From Nonomuraea candida (GTDB taxonomy: Bacteria > Actinomycetota > Actinomycetes > Streptosporangiales > Streptosporangiaceae), in the NCBI RefSeq assembly GCF_000725485.1, contig NZ_JOAG01000025.1, forward strand, positions 37,518 through 101,517: DNA of 64,000 nucleotides. Reading direction: 5' to 3'. The notes under the pieces were generated by a model. The model did not search any database. It was not told where the DNA came from and saw only the letters and a program-made list of their open reading frames with translations. Positions 8,094 through 16,770 of the stretch are shown piece by piece. A program made the translations under genes and the position numbers. Each line of letters begins with the position of its first letter. Within the stretch, counting starts at the first letter, position 1.

Positions 8094-8480
8094 GACCACA
8101 ACCCGCTGCCCTTCTCGGGCCAGACGCTGATCGCCGACAACGCGCTGCACCGGTGCGGCGGCGTCTTCTGGCGGGAGGCGCAGAAGTTCGGCGCCATCAC
8201 CCTGTACGCCCAGAACCGCGACATCACCGGCGTGACCATCCGCGACACCGACATCTTCGACTCGACGTACGACGGCATCCAGTTCAAGTCCGGCGGCGGC
8301 AACATGCCGGGCGTCGCCATCACCGGCGTCAGGATCGACAGGTCCAACAACGGCGCGGGCATCCTCGCGCAGAGCAGCGCGCGCGGCAGCGCGACGCTGA
8401 CCGACGTCACCATCACGAACTCGGCGACCGGCGACATCGTCAGGGAGCCGGGCTCGGCCTTCGTGATCACCGGTGACTAG
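8094..8480 (+). pseudogene. C-terminal remnant of a right-handed beta-helix carbohydrate enzyme
   Basis: The frame from about 8094 encodes some 128 residues of typical beta-helix coils: ADNALHRCGGVFW, ITLYAQNRDITGVTIRDTDI, DSTYDGIQFKSGG, VAITGVRIDRSNNGAGI, ATLTDVTITNSATGD. This resembles the end of mycodextranase/alpha-1,3-glucanase-type or pectate-lyase-like helices. The frame continues upstream to 7941, but that part (from MRRVNGRP) lacks helix repeats and codon bias and has no ribosome binding site, so the N-terminal several hundred residues have been lost. The neighbouring LacI gene and the upstream operator-like cluster suggest it once belonged to a sugar-induced unit. The exact enzyme cannot be named. 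Confidence 0.65.
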
Positions 8481-8547
8481 CCGGTAGACCGCCGCCCGCC
8501 CCGGTCCAGGTGAGCCGTCCAGGAGTGCCCGGCGGGGGCGGGCCGTG

Positions 8548-9585
8548 CTACGGGTGCCGGACGGGGCGGGTGCGCCTTTCGCCGTGCTGGGCGGTGCTGC
8601 TGCGGACGACGAGGGTCGTGGCCAGCTCGATCCGGGTGCCGGCGGGGCCGCGGGGATGGGTCAGCTCCTCGTACACGAGCCGGACCGCCTCGTTGGCCAT
8701 GTCGTCGAGCGGCTGGCGCACGGTCGTGAGCGGCGGCGAGAGCATCTCGCACAGCAGCGAGTCGTCGAACCCGACCACGGACAGGTCGTCGGGCACGCGC
8801 AGGCCGCGCTCGGTGGCCGCCTGGTAGACGCCGGCGGCCTGCAGGTCGTTGCCGGCGAAGAAGGCGGTGGGCGGGTCGTCGCGGTCGAGCAGCTCGGCGG
8901 TCAGCGCCTTGCCGCCGCCGACCAGGAAGTCGCCGTAGCGGGTCAGCGCCGGGTCCGAGTCGATCCCGAAGGTGCGGTGCGCGGCCAGGTAGCCCTCGTA
9001 CCGGTCGAGCGTGCACTGCGTGTCGAGCGGCCCGCCGATGAAGGCGATCCTGGTGTGCCCGAGTTCGAGCAGGTGGGTGGTGGCCATGACCCCGCCCAGC
9101 CAGTTGGTCGCGCCGACGGTGGACAGGCGCGGATCGCGCTGGCCGACCGGGTCGAGCAGCACGAGGGGCACGTGCAGCAGCTCCTCGATGGCGGCGATCT
9201 CGCGCTGGTCGGCCCGGGACAGCACCAGCACGATGCCGTCGGTGTTGCGCTTGCGCACCATGCCGATCCAGCGCCGCAGGTCGAAGTCGGCCCGCGCGGA
9301 GGAGGTCACGACCAGGGAGAAGCCCCAGCGCGCCGCCGCCTTCTCCGCGCCGCTGATGAGCACCTGCGCCCAGGGGGAGCCGAGGCCGTCGATGAGCAGG
9401 TCGACCACGCCGACGCGGGGGGCGGTGGGCGGGCGCGGGGCCTCGTAGCCGGAGGCCCTGACCGCTTCGAGGACCTTGTCCCTGGTGGCGGCGGAGACGT
9501 GTTTCTTGCCGCTCAGGACCTTGGACACCGTGGGCACCGACACTCCGGCGGCTGCCGCGACGTCGGCCAGCGTGGCGCGAGGCAC
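8548..9585 (-). CDS. LacI-family transcriptional regulator (glycosidase cluster)
   Basis: A 345-residue repressor. I chose the GTG at 9585, which has AGGAGGTCCT directly upstream; the longer ATG version adds unrelated residues. The N-terminal helix-turn-helix and hinge are ATLADVAAAAGVSVPTVSKV and LSGKKHVSAATRDKVLEAV. The periplasmic-binding-protein-like sugar domain follows (GVVDLLIDGLGSPWAQVLI, GFDDSLLCEMLSPPLTTVRQ). It is divergent from the GH3-GH42 genes and close to several TTTCGGAAA palindromes, so it most likely represses those glycosidases until a released sugar binds. The effector is not predictable. Confidence 0.92.
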   Translation of the reverse strand: MPRATLADVAAAAGVSVPTVSKVLSGKKHVSAATRDKVLEAVRASGYEAPRPPTAPRVGVVDLLIDGLGSPWAQVLISGAEKAAARWGFSLVVTSSARADFDLRRWIGMVRKRNTDGIVLVLSRADQREIAAIEELLHVPLVLLDPVGQRDPRLSTVGATNWLGGVMATTHLLELGHTRIAFIGGPLDTQCTLDRYEGYLAAHRTFGIDSDPALTRYGDFLVGGGKALTAELLDRDDPPTAFFAGNDLQAAGVYQAATERGLRVPDDLSVVGFDDSLLCEMLSPPLTTVRQPLDDMANEAVRLVYEELTHPRGPAGTRIELATTLVVRSSTAQHGERRTRPVRHP

Positions 9586-9638
9586 AGGACCTCCTGTTTG
9601 CGGTGGCGCCGCCGTCCGGCGGCACCGGCTGATGACAA

Positions 9639-9857
9639 CTTTCGGAAAACCACCTGAAAAGCCAGACATCCCTTTGACCTGCATTAATCAGGGAGATGTC
9701 GTCATTTGATACAGCCTGTTGACAGGGTCAATGGCGGGAGCCTACCGTAACTGATCGGCAATGTCACGGTAACCTTTCGGAAAGTTATCCGGAAACTTTC
9801 TGACCCAGTACGGACGAGCTTCGCCGGATATCGCGAGTCGGCAGGCCTTTCCGGAAA
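9639..9857. promoter_or_regulatory. Operator cluster between the LacI and GH3 genes
   Basis: Palindromes with a TTTC/GAAA core occur at 9639-9649 (CTTTCGGAAAA), 9774-9784 (CTTTCGGAAAG, perfect), 9792-9800 (GAAACTTTC) and 9848-9857 (TTTCCGGAAA, perfect). They fill the only divergent spacer next to the LacI gene and are probably its operators, controlling both itself and the glycosidase genes. The last one is 26 nt before the GH3 start. Confidence 0.55.
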
Positions 9858-9883
9858 TCCATTCATTCTGAGAACGAGGATGT

Positions 9884-12196
9884 ATGCCTGCACGTGTTGA
9901 GCAGCCCGAAATCACCGAGCGCCGGTCCCGGCGGGTCGAGAAGCTGCTGGCGGAGATGACACTCGACGAGAAGCTGGCGCAACTCGTGGGCGTGTGGCTC
10001 AACGTCAACCGCGAGGAGGGCGTCGTCGCGCCGCTGCAGGACGCGATGCAGGGCGAGGACGTGCAGTTCGAGGCGTTCGCCCGCCACGGCGTCGGCCAGA
10101 TCACCCGCCACTACGGCACCAGGCCGGTCGATCCGGAGTGGGCGCGCTCGGCGCTGGCCGGGCGGCAGAAGTGGCTGCGGGACAGCACCCGGCTCGGCAT
10201 CCCCGCGCTCGCGCACGAGGAGTGCCTGACCGGGCTGGCGGCGTGGCGGGCCACGACCTACCCGGTGCCGCCGGCGTGGGGCGCGTCGTTCGACCCGGCG
10301 CTGGTGGAGGAGATGGGCGCCAGGATCGGGGCGAGCATGCGGGCGCTCGGCGTGCACCAGGGCCTGGCCCCCGTCCTCGACGTGATCCGCGACCAGCGGT
10401 GGGGCCGGGTCGAGGAGTGCGTGTCGGAGGACCCGTACGAGGTGGCCACCATCTGCGCCGCCTACGTGCGCGGCGTGCAGTCGACCGGCGTGATCGCCAC
10501 GCTCAAGCACTTCGTCGGCTACTCCAACTCCCGCGCCGGCCGCAACCTGGCCCCCGTGCACGCGGGCGCGCGCGAGGTGGCCGACACGCTGCTGTTCCCC
10601 TTCGAGGTGGCGGTGCGCGACGCGGGCGCGGGCTCGGTCATGAACTCCTACGCCGAGATCGACGGCATCCCGGTCGCCGCCGACGCCCACTACCTCACCA
10701 CCGTCCTGCGCGAGGAGTGGGGCTTCGAGGGCACCGTCGTCGCCGACTACTTCGCCGTGGCCTTCCTGCACACCCTGCACGCCGTGGCCGAGGACGCCGG
10801 CGACGCGGCCGTGCAGGCGCTGAGCGCGGGCATCGACGTGGAGCTGCCGACCGGGGTGGCCTACCTGGAGCCGCTGAAGGAGGCCGTCGCCGCCGGCCGG
10901 ATCGACGAGTCTTTGATCGACCGGGCGCTGCGCCGCGTGCTGCGGCAGAAGGCGGAGCTGGGCCTGCTCGACGACGACTACGACCCCGAGCCGGCGGCCG
11001 GCCCGATCGACCTCGACGACCCCGCCTCGCGGGACCTGGCGCGGCGGCTGGCCGAGGAGTCGGTCATCCTGCTCACCAACGACGGCCTGCTCCCGCTGGG
11101 CCCGGCCGAGGGCAAGAGCATCGCGGTGGTCGGGCCGAACGCCGACGACGTGGCCGCCCTGTTCGGCTGCTACTCCTTCGTCCAGCACGTGCTGCCGCAC
11201 CACCCCGGCGTGGCGGCCGGCATCGAGGCGCCCACGCTGCTGCAGGCGCTGCGGGCGGAGTTCCCCGGCGCGCGGGTGCGGGCCGAGCGGGGCACGGGCG
11301 TGGACGACGGCGACCGCTCGGGCATCGCCGCCGCCGCCCGCCTGGCCGCCGAGTCGGACGTGGCCGTCGTCGTCCTGGGCGACCGGTCGGGGCTGTTCGG
11401 GCGGGGCACCTCGGGCGAGGGCTGCGACGTGGAGAGCCTCGACCTGCCCGGCGCGCAGCTCGACCTGGCGCGGGCGGTGCTGGACACCGGCACGCCGACC
11501 GTGGTGGTGCTGATGACCGGCCGCGCGTACGCCGTGCCGGGGCTCGTCGAGGACGCCGCCGCCGTCGTGCAGGCGTACTTCCCCGGCGAGGAGGGCGCGG
11601 GCGCGATCGCCCGCGTGCTGAGCGGCGCGGTGAACCCTTCGGGCCGGCTGCCGATGAGCATGCCGCGCGGCGCCGCCGGCCAGCCCTACAGCTACCTGCA
11701 CCCCAAGCTCGGGGCGGCCTCCTCGGTCAGCAACCTCGACCCCGCGCCCGTCCTGCCGTTCGGGCACGGCCTGAGCTACACGCGTTTCGACTACTCCGGC
11801 TTCACCGCCGACGCGCGGGTCGCGGCCGGGGAGCCGGTCCGCTGCTCGGTGGTGGTGCGCAACGCCGGCGAGCGGGCGGGCGCGGAGGTGGTGCAGGTCT
11901 ACGTCTCCGACCGGATCGCCTCGGTCACCCGGCCGCTGGCCCAGCTCGCCGGGTACGCCCGCGTCGAGCTGGAGCCGGGCCGCAGCGCGCGGGTCTCGTT
12001 CGACGTGCCGGCCCGGCTGCTGTCGTTCACCGGCCGGGCCGGGCGGCGCGTGGTGGAACCGGGCGAGGTCGGCGTGTCGGTGCGCCGCTCGGTGGCGGAC
12101 GTGGTCGAGGAGCGCACGGTCGTGCTGACCGGCGAGGTGTACGCCTGCACCGGCGACGAGCAGCGGCTGACCGGCGTGTCGGTCGAGCCCGCCTGA
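9884..12196 (+). CDS. Glycoside hydrolase family 3 (beta-glucosidase/xylosidase-like)
   Basis: A 770-residue enzyme with no signal peptide, so probably cytoplasmic. The N-terminal catalytic barrel includes EMTLDEKLAQLVGVW, ECLTGLAAWRATTYPVPPAWG, TLKHFVGYSNSRAGRN and GTVVADYFAVAFLH, in which Asp288 is the likely nucleophile. The second alpha/beta domain follows (SVILLTNDGLLPLG, GEGCDVESLDLPGAQ), then an Fn3-like C-terminal domain (GAEVVQVYVSDRIASVTRP). This pattern is closest to the GH3 beta-glucosidases/xylosidases that split imported oligosaccharides by releasing terminal beta-linked sugars. ATG start after ACGAGG. It is followed by the GH42 gene after 51 nt and is probably co-transcribed and repressed by the divergent LacI protein. 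Confidence 0.9.
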   Translation: MPARVEQPEITERRSRRVEKLLAEMTLDEKLAQLVGVWLNVNREEGVVAPLQDAMQGEDVQFEAFARHGVGQITRHYGTRPVDPEWARSALAGRQKWLRDSTRLGIPALAHEECLTGLAAWRATTYPVPPAWGASFDPALVEEMGARIGASMRALGVHQGLAPVLDVIRDQRWGRVEECVSEDPYEVATICAAYVRGVQSTGVIATLKHFVGYSNSRAGRNLAPVHAGAREVADTLLFPFEVAVRDAGAGSVMNSYAEIDGIPVAADAHYLTTVLREEWGFEGTVVADYFAVAFLHTLHAVAEDAGDAAVQALSAGIDVELPTGVAYLEPLKEAVAAGRIDESLIDRALRRVLRQKAELGLLDDDYDPEPAAGPIDLDDPASRDLARRLAEESVILLTNDGLLPLGPAEGKSIAVVGPNADDVAALFGCYSFVQHVLPHHPGVAAGIEAPTLLQALRAEFPGARVRAERGTGVDDGDRSGIAAAARLAAESDVAVVVLGDRSGLFGRGTSGEGCDVESLDLPGAQLDLARAVLDTGTPTVVVLMTGRAYAVPGLVEDAAAVVQAYFPGEEGAGAIARVLSGAVNPSGRLPMSMPRGAAGQPYSYLHPKLGAASSVSNLDPAPVLPFGHGLSYTRFDYSGFTADARVAAGEPVRCSVVVRNAGERAGAEVVQVYVSDRIASVTRPLAQLAGYARVELEPGRSARVSFDVPARLLSFTGRAGRRVVEPGEVGVSVRRSVADVVEERTVVLTGEVYACTGDEQRLTGVSVEPA

Positions 12197-12247
12197 CCGC
12201 GGCGGGATCCGAACGGTTTGAGCAACACGACTACGGGAGCGATGGAC

Positions 12248-14269
12248 ATGTCACGCATGGAGAACTTCAGGCGGCGCGTGGGCGGGCTCGCCTACGGCGG
12301 CGACTACAACCCCGAGCAGTGGGAGCCCGCGGTCTGGCGGGAGGACGTCCGGCTGATGCGCGAGGCCGGCGTCAACACGGTGAGCCTGGGCGTGTTCGCG
12401 TGGGCGTCGCTGGAGCCCGAGCCGGGCACGTACGCGTTCGGGTGGATGGACGAGATCATGGACCTGCTCCATGAGAACGGCATCAGCGTCAACCTGGCCA
12501 CCCCCACGGCGGCGCCGCCGGTCTGGCTCACGCACCTGCACCCCGAGGTGTTCCCGATCAGGGAGGACGGGCAGCCGTTCGGCTTCGGCAACCGGCTGCA
12601 CTACGACCCGTCCTCGCCGATCTACCGCGAGTACGCCGCCCGCATCACCACCAAGCTGGCCGAGCGCTACTCCTTCCACCCGGCGCTGGCGATGTGGCAC
12701 ATCAGCAACGAGTACGGCCCCACGTCGTACGGCCCGGCCGCCGCGGCGAACTTCCGCACCTGGCTCAAGCGCAGGTACGGCACCCTGGAGCGGCTCAACG
12801 AGGCGTGGACCACCCGCTTCTGGGGCCAGGTCTACACCGACTGGGAGCAGATCGACGTCCCGCACATCCCGCGCACCTGGATGAACCCCACGCGCCGCCT
12901 CGACTTCAAGCGCTTCACCTCCGACGCGCTGCTGGAGTGCTATCTGGCCGAGCGGGACATCGTGCGCTCCTTCCGCGACGACCTCCCGGTCATGACGAAC
13001 TTCATGCGCTTCTTCCGCCACGCCGACTACTGGAAGTGGGCGCCGGAGGAGGACGCCGCCGCGCTCGACATCTACCCCAACCCCGCCGACGCCGACTCCC
13101 ACGTCTCGGCCGCCTTCAACTACGACCTGTTCCGCTCGCTCAAGGGCGGGCAGCCGTGGATGCTGATGGAGCAGTCGAGCAGCGCGGTCAGCCAGTGGCA
13201 GCTCAACATCGTCAAGGAGCCGGGGCGGATGCGGCTCGGCTCGCTGCAGGCGCTCTCGCGGGCGGCCGACTCGGTGATGTTCTTCCAGTGGCGGGCCAGC
13301 CGGGGCGGCCAGGAGCGCTTCCACTCGGCGATGCTGCCGCACTCCGGGCCCGACTCGCGCACGTTCAGGGAGATCACCGACCTCGGGCGGGAGGTCAAGC
13401 TGCTCGCCCCGGTCGCCGGCACGACCTCGCGCTCCGACATCGCGATCATGTTCGACTGGGACGGCTGGTGGGGGCTGGAGGAGGTCTTCGGCCTGCCGCG
13501 CAGCGACTTCAGCTACACCGACACGGTCATGCGGCACTACACGCCGCTGTGGGAGCGGCACCACGCGGTGGACGTGGTGTCCTACGCCTCGCCGCTCGAC
13601 GGGTACAAGGTGCTGATCGTGCCGAACGCGTACCTGATCTCCGACGAGGCCGTGGCGCGCATCCACGAGTTCGCCGAGAACGGCGGCACCGTGGTCATCT
13701 CGTTCTTCTCCGGCGTGGTGGACGGCGACAACCGGGTGCGGCCCGACGGCTATCCCGGCGCGTTCCGCGAGCTCATCGGGGCCAAGATCGACGAGTACTG
13801 GCCGGCGCGCCCGCACGAGGAGTTCGCCGTGGACTTCGCCGACGGGCGGCGCGCGACGGCCACCTGGTGGCGCGACGACCTGCACCTGGAGACCGGCAAG
13901 GCGCTGGCGACGTACGCGGACGGGCTGCTCGCGGGCCGCGCCGCCGTCGTCGAGAACCGCTACGGCTCCGGGCGGGTCGTCTACTTCGCGACGCTGCTGG
14001 AGCGGGAGGCGTTCGACACGACGCTGGCGCAGGTGGTGGCGGAGGCGGGCGTGCGCTCGCGCTTCGAGGGCGTGCCCGCGCACGTGGAGTGCACGGTACG
14101 CGGGGACTCGGCGCACGACTACGTGTTCCTGCTCAACCACAGCGCCGAGGAGGGCGCGTCCGTCCCCCTGGAAGGGGAGGGGACGGACCTGCTCACCGGG
14201 CAGGCCGTGGCGGGCGAGGTGACGCTGGCCCCGCTGGGCGCGGCGGTCGTGCGGCTCCCCCGCGCGTGA
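12248..14269 (+). CDS. Beta-galactosidase, glycoside hydrolase family 42
   Basis: A 673-residue, probably cytoplasmic enzyme hydrolysing terminal beta-galactosides. Starts are possible at 12242, 12248 and 12257; I chose 12248 for its spacing from CGGGAGC. The A domain starts GGLAYGGDYNPEQWEPAVW. The acid/base Glu155 lies in WHISNEYG, and the nucleophile Glu308 in WMLMEQSSSAVS. The trimerisation domain with KVLIVPNAYLISDEA and the C-terminal beta-sandwich are present, so it is full length. Second gene after the GH3 gene, suggesting joint use of plant galactans, arabinogalactan or related oligosaccharides. This would fit the pectin-side-chain theme of the PL11 lyase, though the two are 7.5 kb apart. 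Confidence 0.93.
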   Translation: MSRMENFRRRVGGLAYGGDYNPEQWEPAVWREDVRLMREAGVNTVSLGVFAWASLEPEPGTYAFGWMDEIMDLLHENGISVNLATPTAAPPVWLTHLHPEVFPIREDGQPFGFGNRLHYDPSSPIYREYAARITTKLAERYSFHPALAMWHISNEYGPTSYGPAAAANFRTWLKRRYGTLERLNEAWTTRFWGQVYTDWEQIDVPHIPRTWMNPTRRLDFKRFTSDALLECYLAERDIVRSFRDDLPVMTNFMRFFRHADYWKWAPEEDAAALDIYPNPADADSHVSAAFNYDLFRSLKGGQPWMLMEQSSSAVSQWQLNIVKEPGRMRLGSLQALSRAADSVMFFQWRASRGGQERFHSAMLPHSGPDSRTFREITDLGREVKLLAPVAGTTSRSDIAIMFDWDGWWGLEEVFGLPRSDFSYTDTVMRHYTPLWERHHAVDVVSYASPLDGYKVLIVPNAYLISDEAVARIHEFAENGGTVVISFFSGVVDGDNRVRPDGYPGAFRELIGAKIDEYWPARPHEEFAVDFADGRRATATWWRDDLHLETGKALATYADGLLAGRAAVVENRYGSGRVVYFATLLEREAFDTTLAQVVAEAGVRSRFEGVPAHVECTVRGDSAHDYVFLLNHSAEEGASVPLEGEGTDLLTGQAVAGEVTLAPLGAAVVRLPRA

Positions 14270-14284
14270 GGTGACGCTGAGCCC

Positions 14285-14368
14285 GGCCTTCAGGGGAGCC
14301 GGCGTGGTGGCCGGGTGGCGTCCGCCCTGGCCTTCAGGGAGCCGGCGGGGTCGCCGGCCAGGCGTCCA
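14285..14368. repeat. Imperfect direct duplication around the deaminase-remnant stop
   Basis: GCCTTCAGGGGAGCCGGCG and GCCTTCAGGGAGCCGGCGG, each followed by related GGCGTCC ends, lie about 44 bp apart. The second contains the stop codon (TCA on the plus strand) of the minus-strand deaminase remnant; the first is a copy. Confidence 0.5.
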
Positions 14369-14740
14369 CCCCGGCTCTGAGGCCGGCCTCCAGCGGGAGG
14401 CCGCGCTCGCGCGCCTCGGCCACCAGCGCGTCGTCGTCGAGCACCCGCATGCCGTGCCCGAGCCGCTCCGTGTGCCCCAGCGTGATCGCCTCGTCGTGGC
14501 GGGTGGCCAGCTCGTACGTCCGCCACATCCGCTCCACCGGCCGCCGCCTGGAGTGGTCGAGCAGCACCCGGCACTCGATGCCGTGCCTGGCCCGCCCCTC
14601 GGCCAGCCCGTCGAGCGCCGCCTCCAGCGGCAGCCCCAGGTCCCCGACGCGCTCGCCGTGGGCGGCCGCCGTGAACGTGACCTCGGCGTACCGGGTGCCC
14701 TGGGCGGCCTCGTCGGCGCAGAACTCCACCGCGACCCGGC
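14334..14740 (-). pseudogene. Adenosine deaminase remnant (N-terminus and core deleted)
   Basis: The minus-strand frame encodes a middle piece of an adenosine deaminase (VAVEFCADEAAQGTRYAEV, with TFTAAAHGERVGDLGLPLEA following). It then jumps within a few residues to the piece that normally lies about 100 residues further on (LGHTERLGHGMRVLDDDALV, ERGLPLE). The Zn-binding N-terminal HxH, the catalytic HAGE region and the C-terminal DDP segment are absent. The reading frame is still open but runs into the 3' end of the methyltransferase gene without its own start. It is a deletion-derived pseudogene; the remaining part cannot be catalytic. Confidence 0.75.
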
Positions 14741-14752
14741 GGCGCGGTGCGC

Positions 14753-15520
14753 CTACGCCGGGCGGCGCTTGGTGAGGCGGATCTTCGACTGCTTGTGCGG
14801 GAGCCGTTCCCAGTCGTCCATGAAGGCGGCGTCGAAGCCGTAGCGGCCGGCCAGCGCGACGAGCGTCTCGGTGCGGTAGTAGAAGTCCTCCCGCAGCACC
14901 TGGTGCTCCTTGCCCTCGGTGCGGTCGAAGGTGAAGTCGAACCACGCGCCCGGCTTCATCACCCTGCCCACGTGGGCGAAGCACTCCTCGATCACCTCCA
15001 GCGGGGAGTGCGAGAAGACGCTGTGCGCGTGCACGACGTCGAAGTGCGCGTCGGGCAGGAAGGCGAAGCGCAGGTCGCGTACGGGGGTCAGGTGCGGCAG
15101 CTTGTCGGCCAGCCCGTGCCGCACGATCGTGTCCTGGGCGGCCATGAGGATGTCGGGCGAGATGTCGATGCCGTAGTAGTTGCCGGTGTGCAGGTAGTCG
15201 ATGAACAGGTGGCCCGCCCGCAGGTTGCCGCACCCGATCTCCAGCATCCGGCACTCCGGCTTCAGCCCGTGCTCGACCAGGTAGTCGAACTGCATGCGGC
15301 CCAGCGCCAGCCACCGCCGGTGGTTGTGCGAGCCGACGGCGCCCTCGGGGTCGCGGGCGGTGTCGGACTTCATGACGGCGCGGTAGTAGGCGACGTGGTC
15401 TCGCGTACGCAGCCTGAACCACGTGTCGCGGGCCAGCCGGCGCACGTGCGGGATGATCTTGTGCGGATGTTTGATCGCGTAGGTCGCTTGGTGGACGAGG
15501 CTCGAACGAGAGCGTTTCAC
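14753..15520 (-). CDS. Class I SAM-dependent methyltransferase
   Basis: A 255-residue cytoplasmic enzyme. The SAM-binding motif I is RMLEIGCGNLRAGHLF (about residues 91-106), motif II is YYGIDISPDI and motif III is FDVVHAHSVFSHSP, then VMKPGAWFDFTF. The N-terminal helix-rich segment (HPHKIIPHVRRLARDTWFRL) and the end IRLTKRRP are found in sugar- or cell-wall-linked methyltransferases of actinomycetes. The substrate is unknown. The ATG at 15520 has no strong ribosome binding site, and the gene appears monocistronic; the deaminase remnant follows it on the same strand. Confidence 0.88.
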   Translation of the reverse strand: MKRSRSSLVHQATYAIKHPHKIIPHVRRLARDTWFRLRTRDHVAYYRAVMKSDTARDPEGAVGSHNHRRWLALGRMQFDYLVEHGLKPECRMLEIGCGNLRAGHLFIDYLHTGNYYGIDISPDILMAAQDTIVRHGLADKLPHLTPVRDLRFAFLPDAHFDVVHAHSVFSHSPLEVIEECFAHVGRVMKPGAWFDFTFDRTEGKEHQVLREDFYYRTETLVALAGRYGFDAAFMDDWERLPHKQSKIRLTKRRPA

Positions 15521-15670
15521 GCCTTGGAATCTAGGTCAGCCGCCCCGGGATCCATAGGGCTGTGGCGACACTCTTGATTTTCCGTTTGCGCAGCCTTTCA
15601 GTCCGCACCTCGTCCCCGGCGCGCGTGCCGGTGCGTCCCGGAACGGTCGCCGGGCGCCGGTCGCCGCCGG

Positions 15671-16639
15671 TCAGCTCAGGTAGTCGCGCAGCGCCAGGGA
15701 GCGGGAGGGGTGGCGGAGCTTGGACATCGTCTTGGCCTCGATCTGGCGGATGCGCTCGCGGGTGACGCCGTAGATGCGGCCGATCTCGTCGAGCGTCATC
15801 GGCTTGCCGTCGTTGAGGCCGTAGCGCATGCTGATGACGCCCGCCTCGCGCTCGCTGAGCTGGTCGAGCAGGGCGTGGAGCTGCTGCTGCAGCAGCGTGA
15901 ACGAGACCGCGTCGGCCGGCGAGACCGCCTCGGTGTCCTCGATCAGGTCGCCGAACTCGCTGTCGCCCTCCTCCCCCAGCGGCGTGTGCAGGGAGATCGG
16001 CTCGCGGCCGTAGCCCTGGATCTCGACGACCCGGTCGGCGTCGAGCTCGCTCTCCTTGGCGATCTCCTCGGGGGTGGGCTCGCGGCCCAGGTCGCTCTGC
16101 AGCCGGCGCTGCACCCGCGCGACCTTGTTGATCAGCTCCACCATGTGCACCGGGATGCGGATCGTGCGCGCCTGGTCGGCCATCGCCCGCGTGATGGCCT
16201 GCTTGATCCACCAGGTCGCGTAGGTGGAGAACTTGTAGCCGAGCCGGTAGTCGAACTTCTCGATGGTGCGGATCAGCCCCAGGTTGCCCTCCTGGATCAG
16301 GTCGAGGAAGAGCATGCCGCGCCCGGTGTAGCGCTTGGCGATGGAGACCACCAGCCGCAGGTTGGCCTCCAGCATGCGGCGCTTGGCGCGCAGGCCGTCC
16401 TCGGCGACCCACTCCAGGTCGGCGCGCAGGTCGGGGGTGAGGCCCGGCTCGCTGTCGAGCCGCTCCCTGGCGAACAGCCCGGCCTCGATGCGCTTGGCCA
16501 GGTCGATCTCCTGCTCGGCGGTGAGCAGGGGCACCCGGCCGATCTCCTTGAGGTAGGCCTTGACCGAGTCGGCGCCGACGGCGGGGGCGCCGCCGGCGCG
16601 GTTGTCGTCCAGTTCGAGAACCTCTGCTGCTTGGGACAA
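15671..16639 (-). CDS. RNA polymerase sigma factor, RpoD-like (group 2)
   Basis: A 322-residue sigma-70 protein. I place the start at TTG 16639, behind GAGGAGAG; the longer ORF would reach into the TetR operator. Region 1.2 is [20 protein letters not shown], region 2 is [20 protein letters not shown] and [19 protein letters not shown], and region 4.2 is [20 protein letters not shown]. The ending LRDYLS is typical of the principal family. Its short N-terminus, lacking an extended region 1.1, places it with non-essential HrdD/SigB-like paralogues. Divergent from TetR at 16771 with shared CCTAA/TTAGG operators, so its expression may be under TetR control. That would be an unusual arrangement for a primary-type sigma factor. 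Confidence 0.92.
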   Translation of the reverse strand: MSQAAEVLELDDNRAGGAPAVGADSVKAYLKEIGRVPLLTAEQEIDLAKRIEAGLFARERLDSEPGLTPDLRADLEWVAEDGLRAKRRMLEANLRLVVSIAKRYTGRGMLFLDLIQEGNLGLIRTIEKFDYRLGYKFSTYATWWIKQAITRAMADQARTIRIPVHMVELINKVARVQRRLQSDLGREPTPEEIAKESELDADRVVEIQGYGREPISLHTPLGEEGDSEFGDLIEDTEAVSPADAVSFTLLQQQLHALLDQLSEREAGVISMRYGLNDGKPMTLDEIGRIYGVTRERIRQIEAKTMSKLRHPSRSLALRDYLS

Positions 16640-16676
16640 AACACTCTCCTCGCTCGCGTTGGATAGTGGACGGCGG

Positions 16677-16752
16677 CCTAACTTTAGGTCGCACCTAACT
16701 TTAGGACCTCTTGAAGTAAGAAGCAACCTAAAATGAGGTCGAACCTAAAAAT
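16677..16752. promoter_or_regulatory. TetR operator array between sigma factor and TetR genes
   Basis: CCTAACTTTAGG occurs at 16677-16688 and again at 16694-16705, and the pair creates the perfect inverted repeat TTAGGTCGCACCTAA at 16684-16698. Further AACCTAAAA elements lie around 16725 and 16743, just before the TetR start. The AT-rich, symmetric layout fits an autoregulating TetR repressor that also controls the divergent sigma gene. Confidence 0.65.
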
Positions 16753-16770
16753 TTGTGGAAGACTGCGGCC

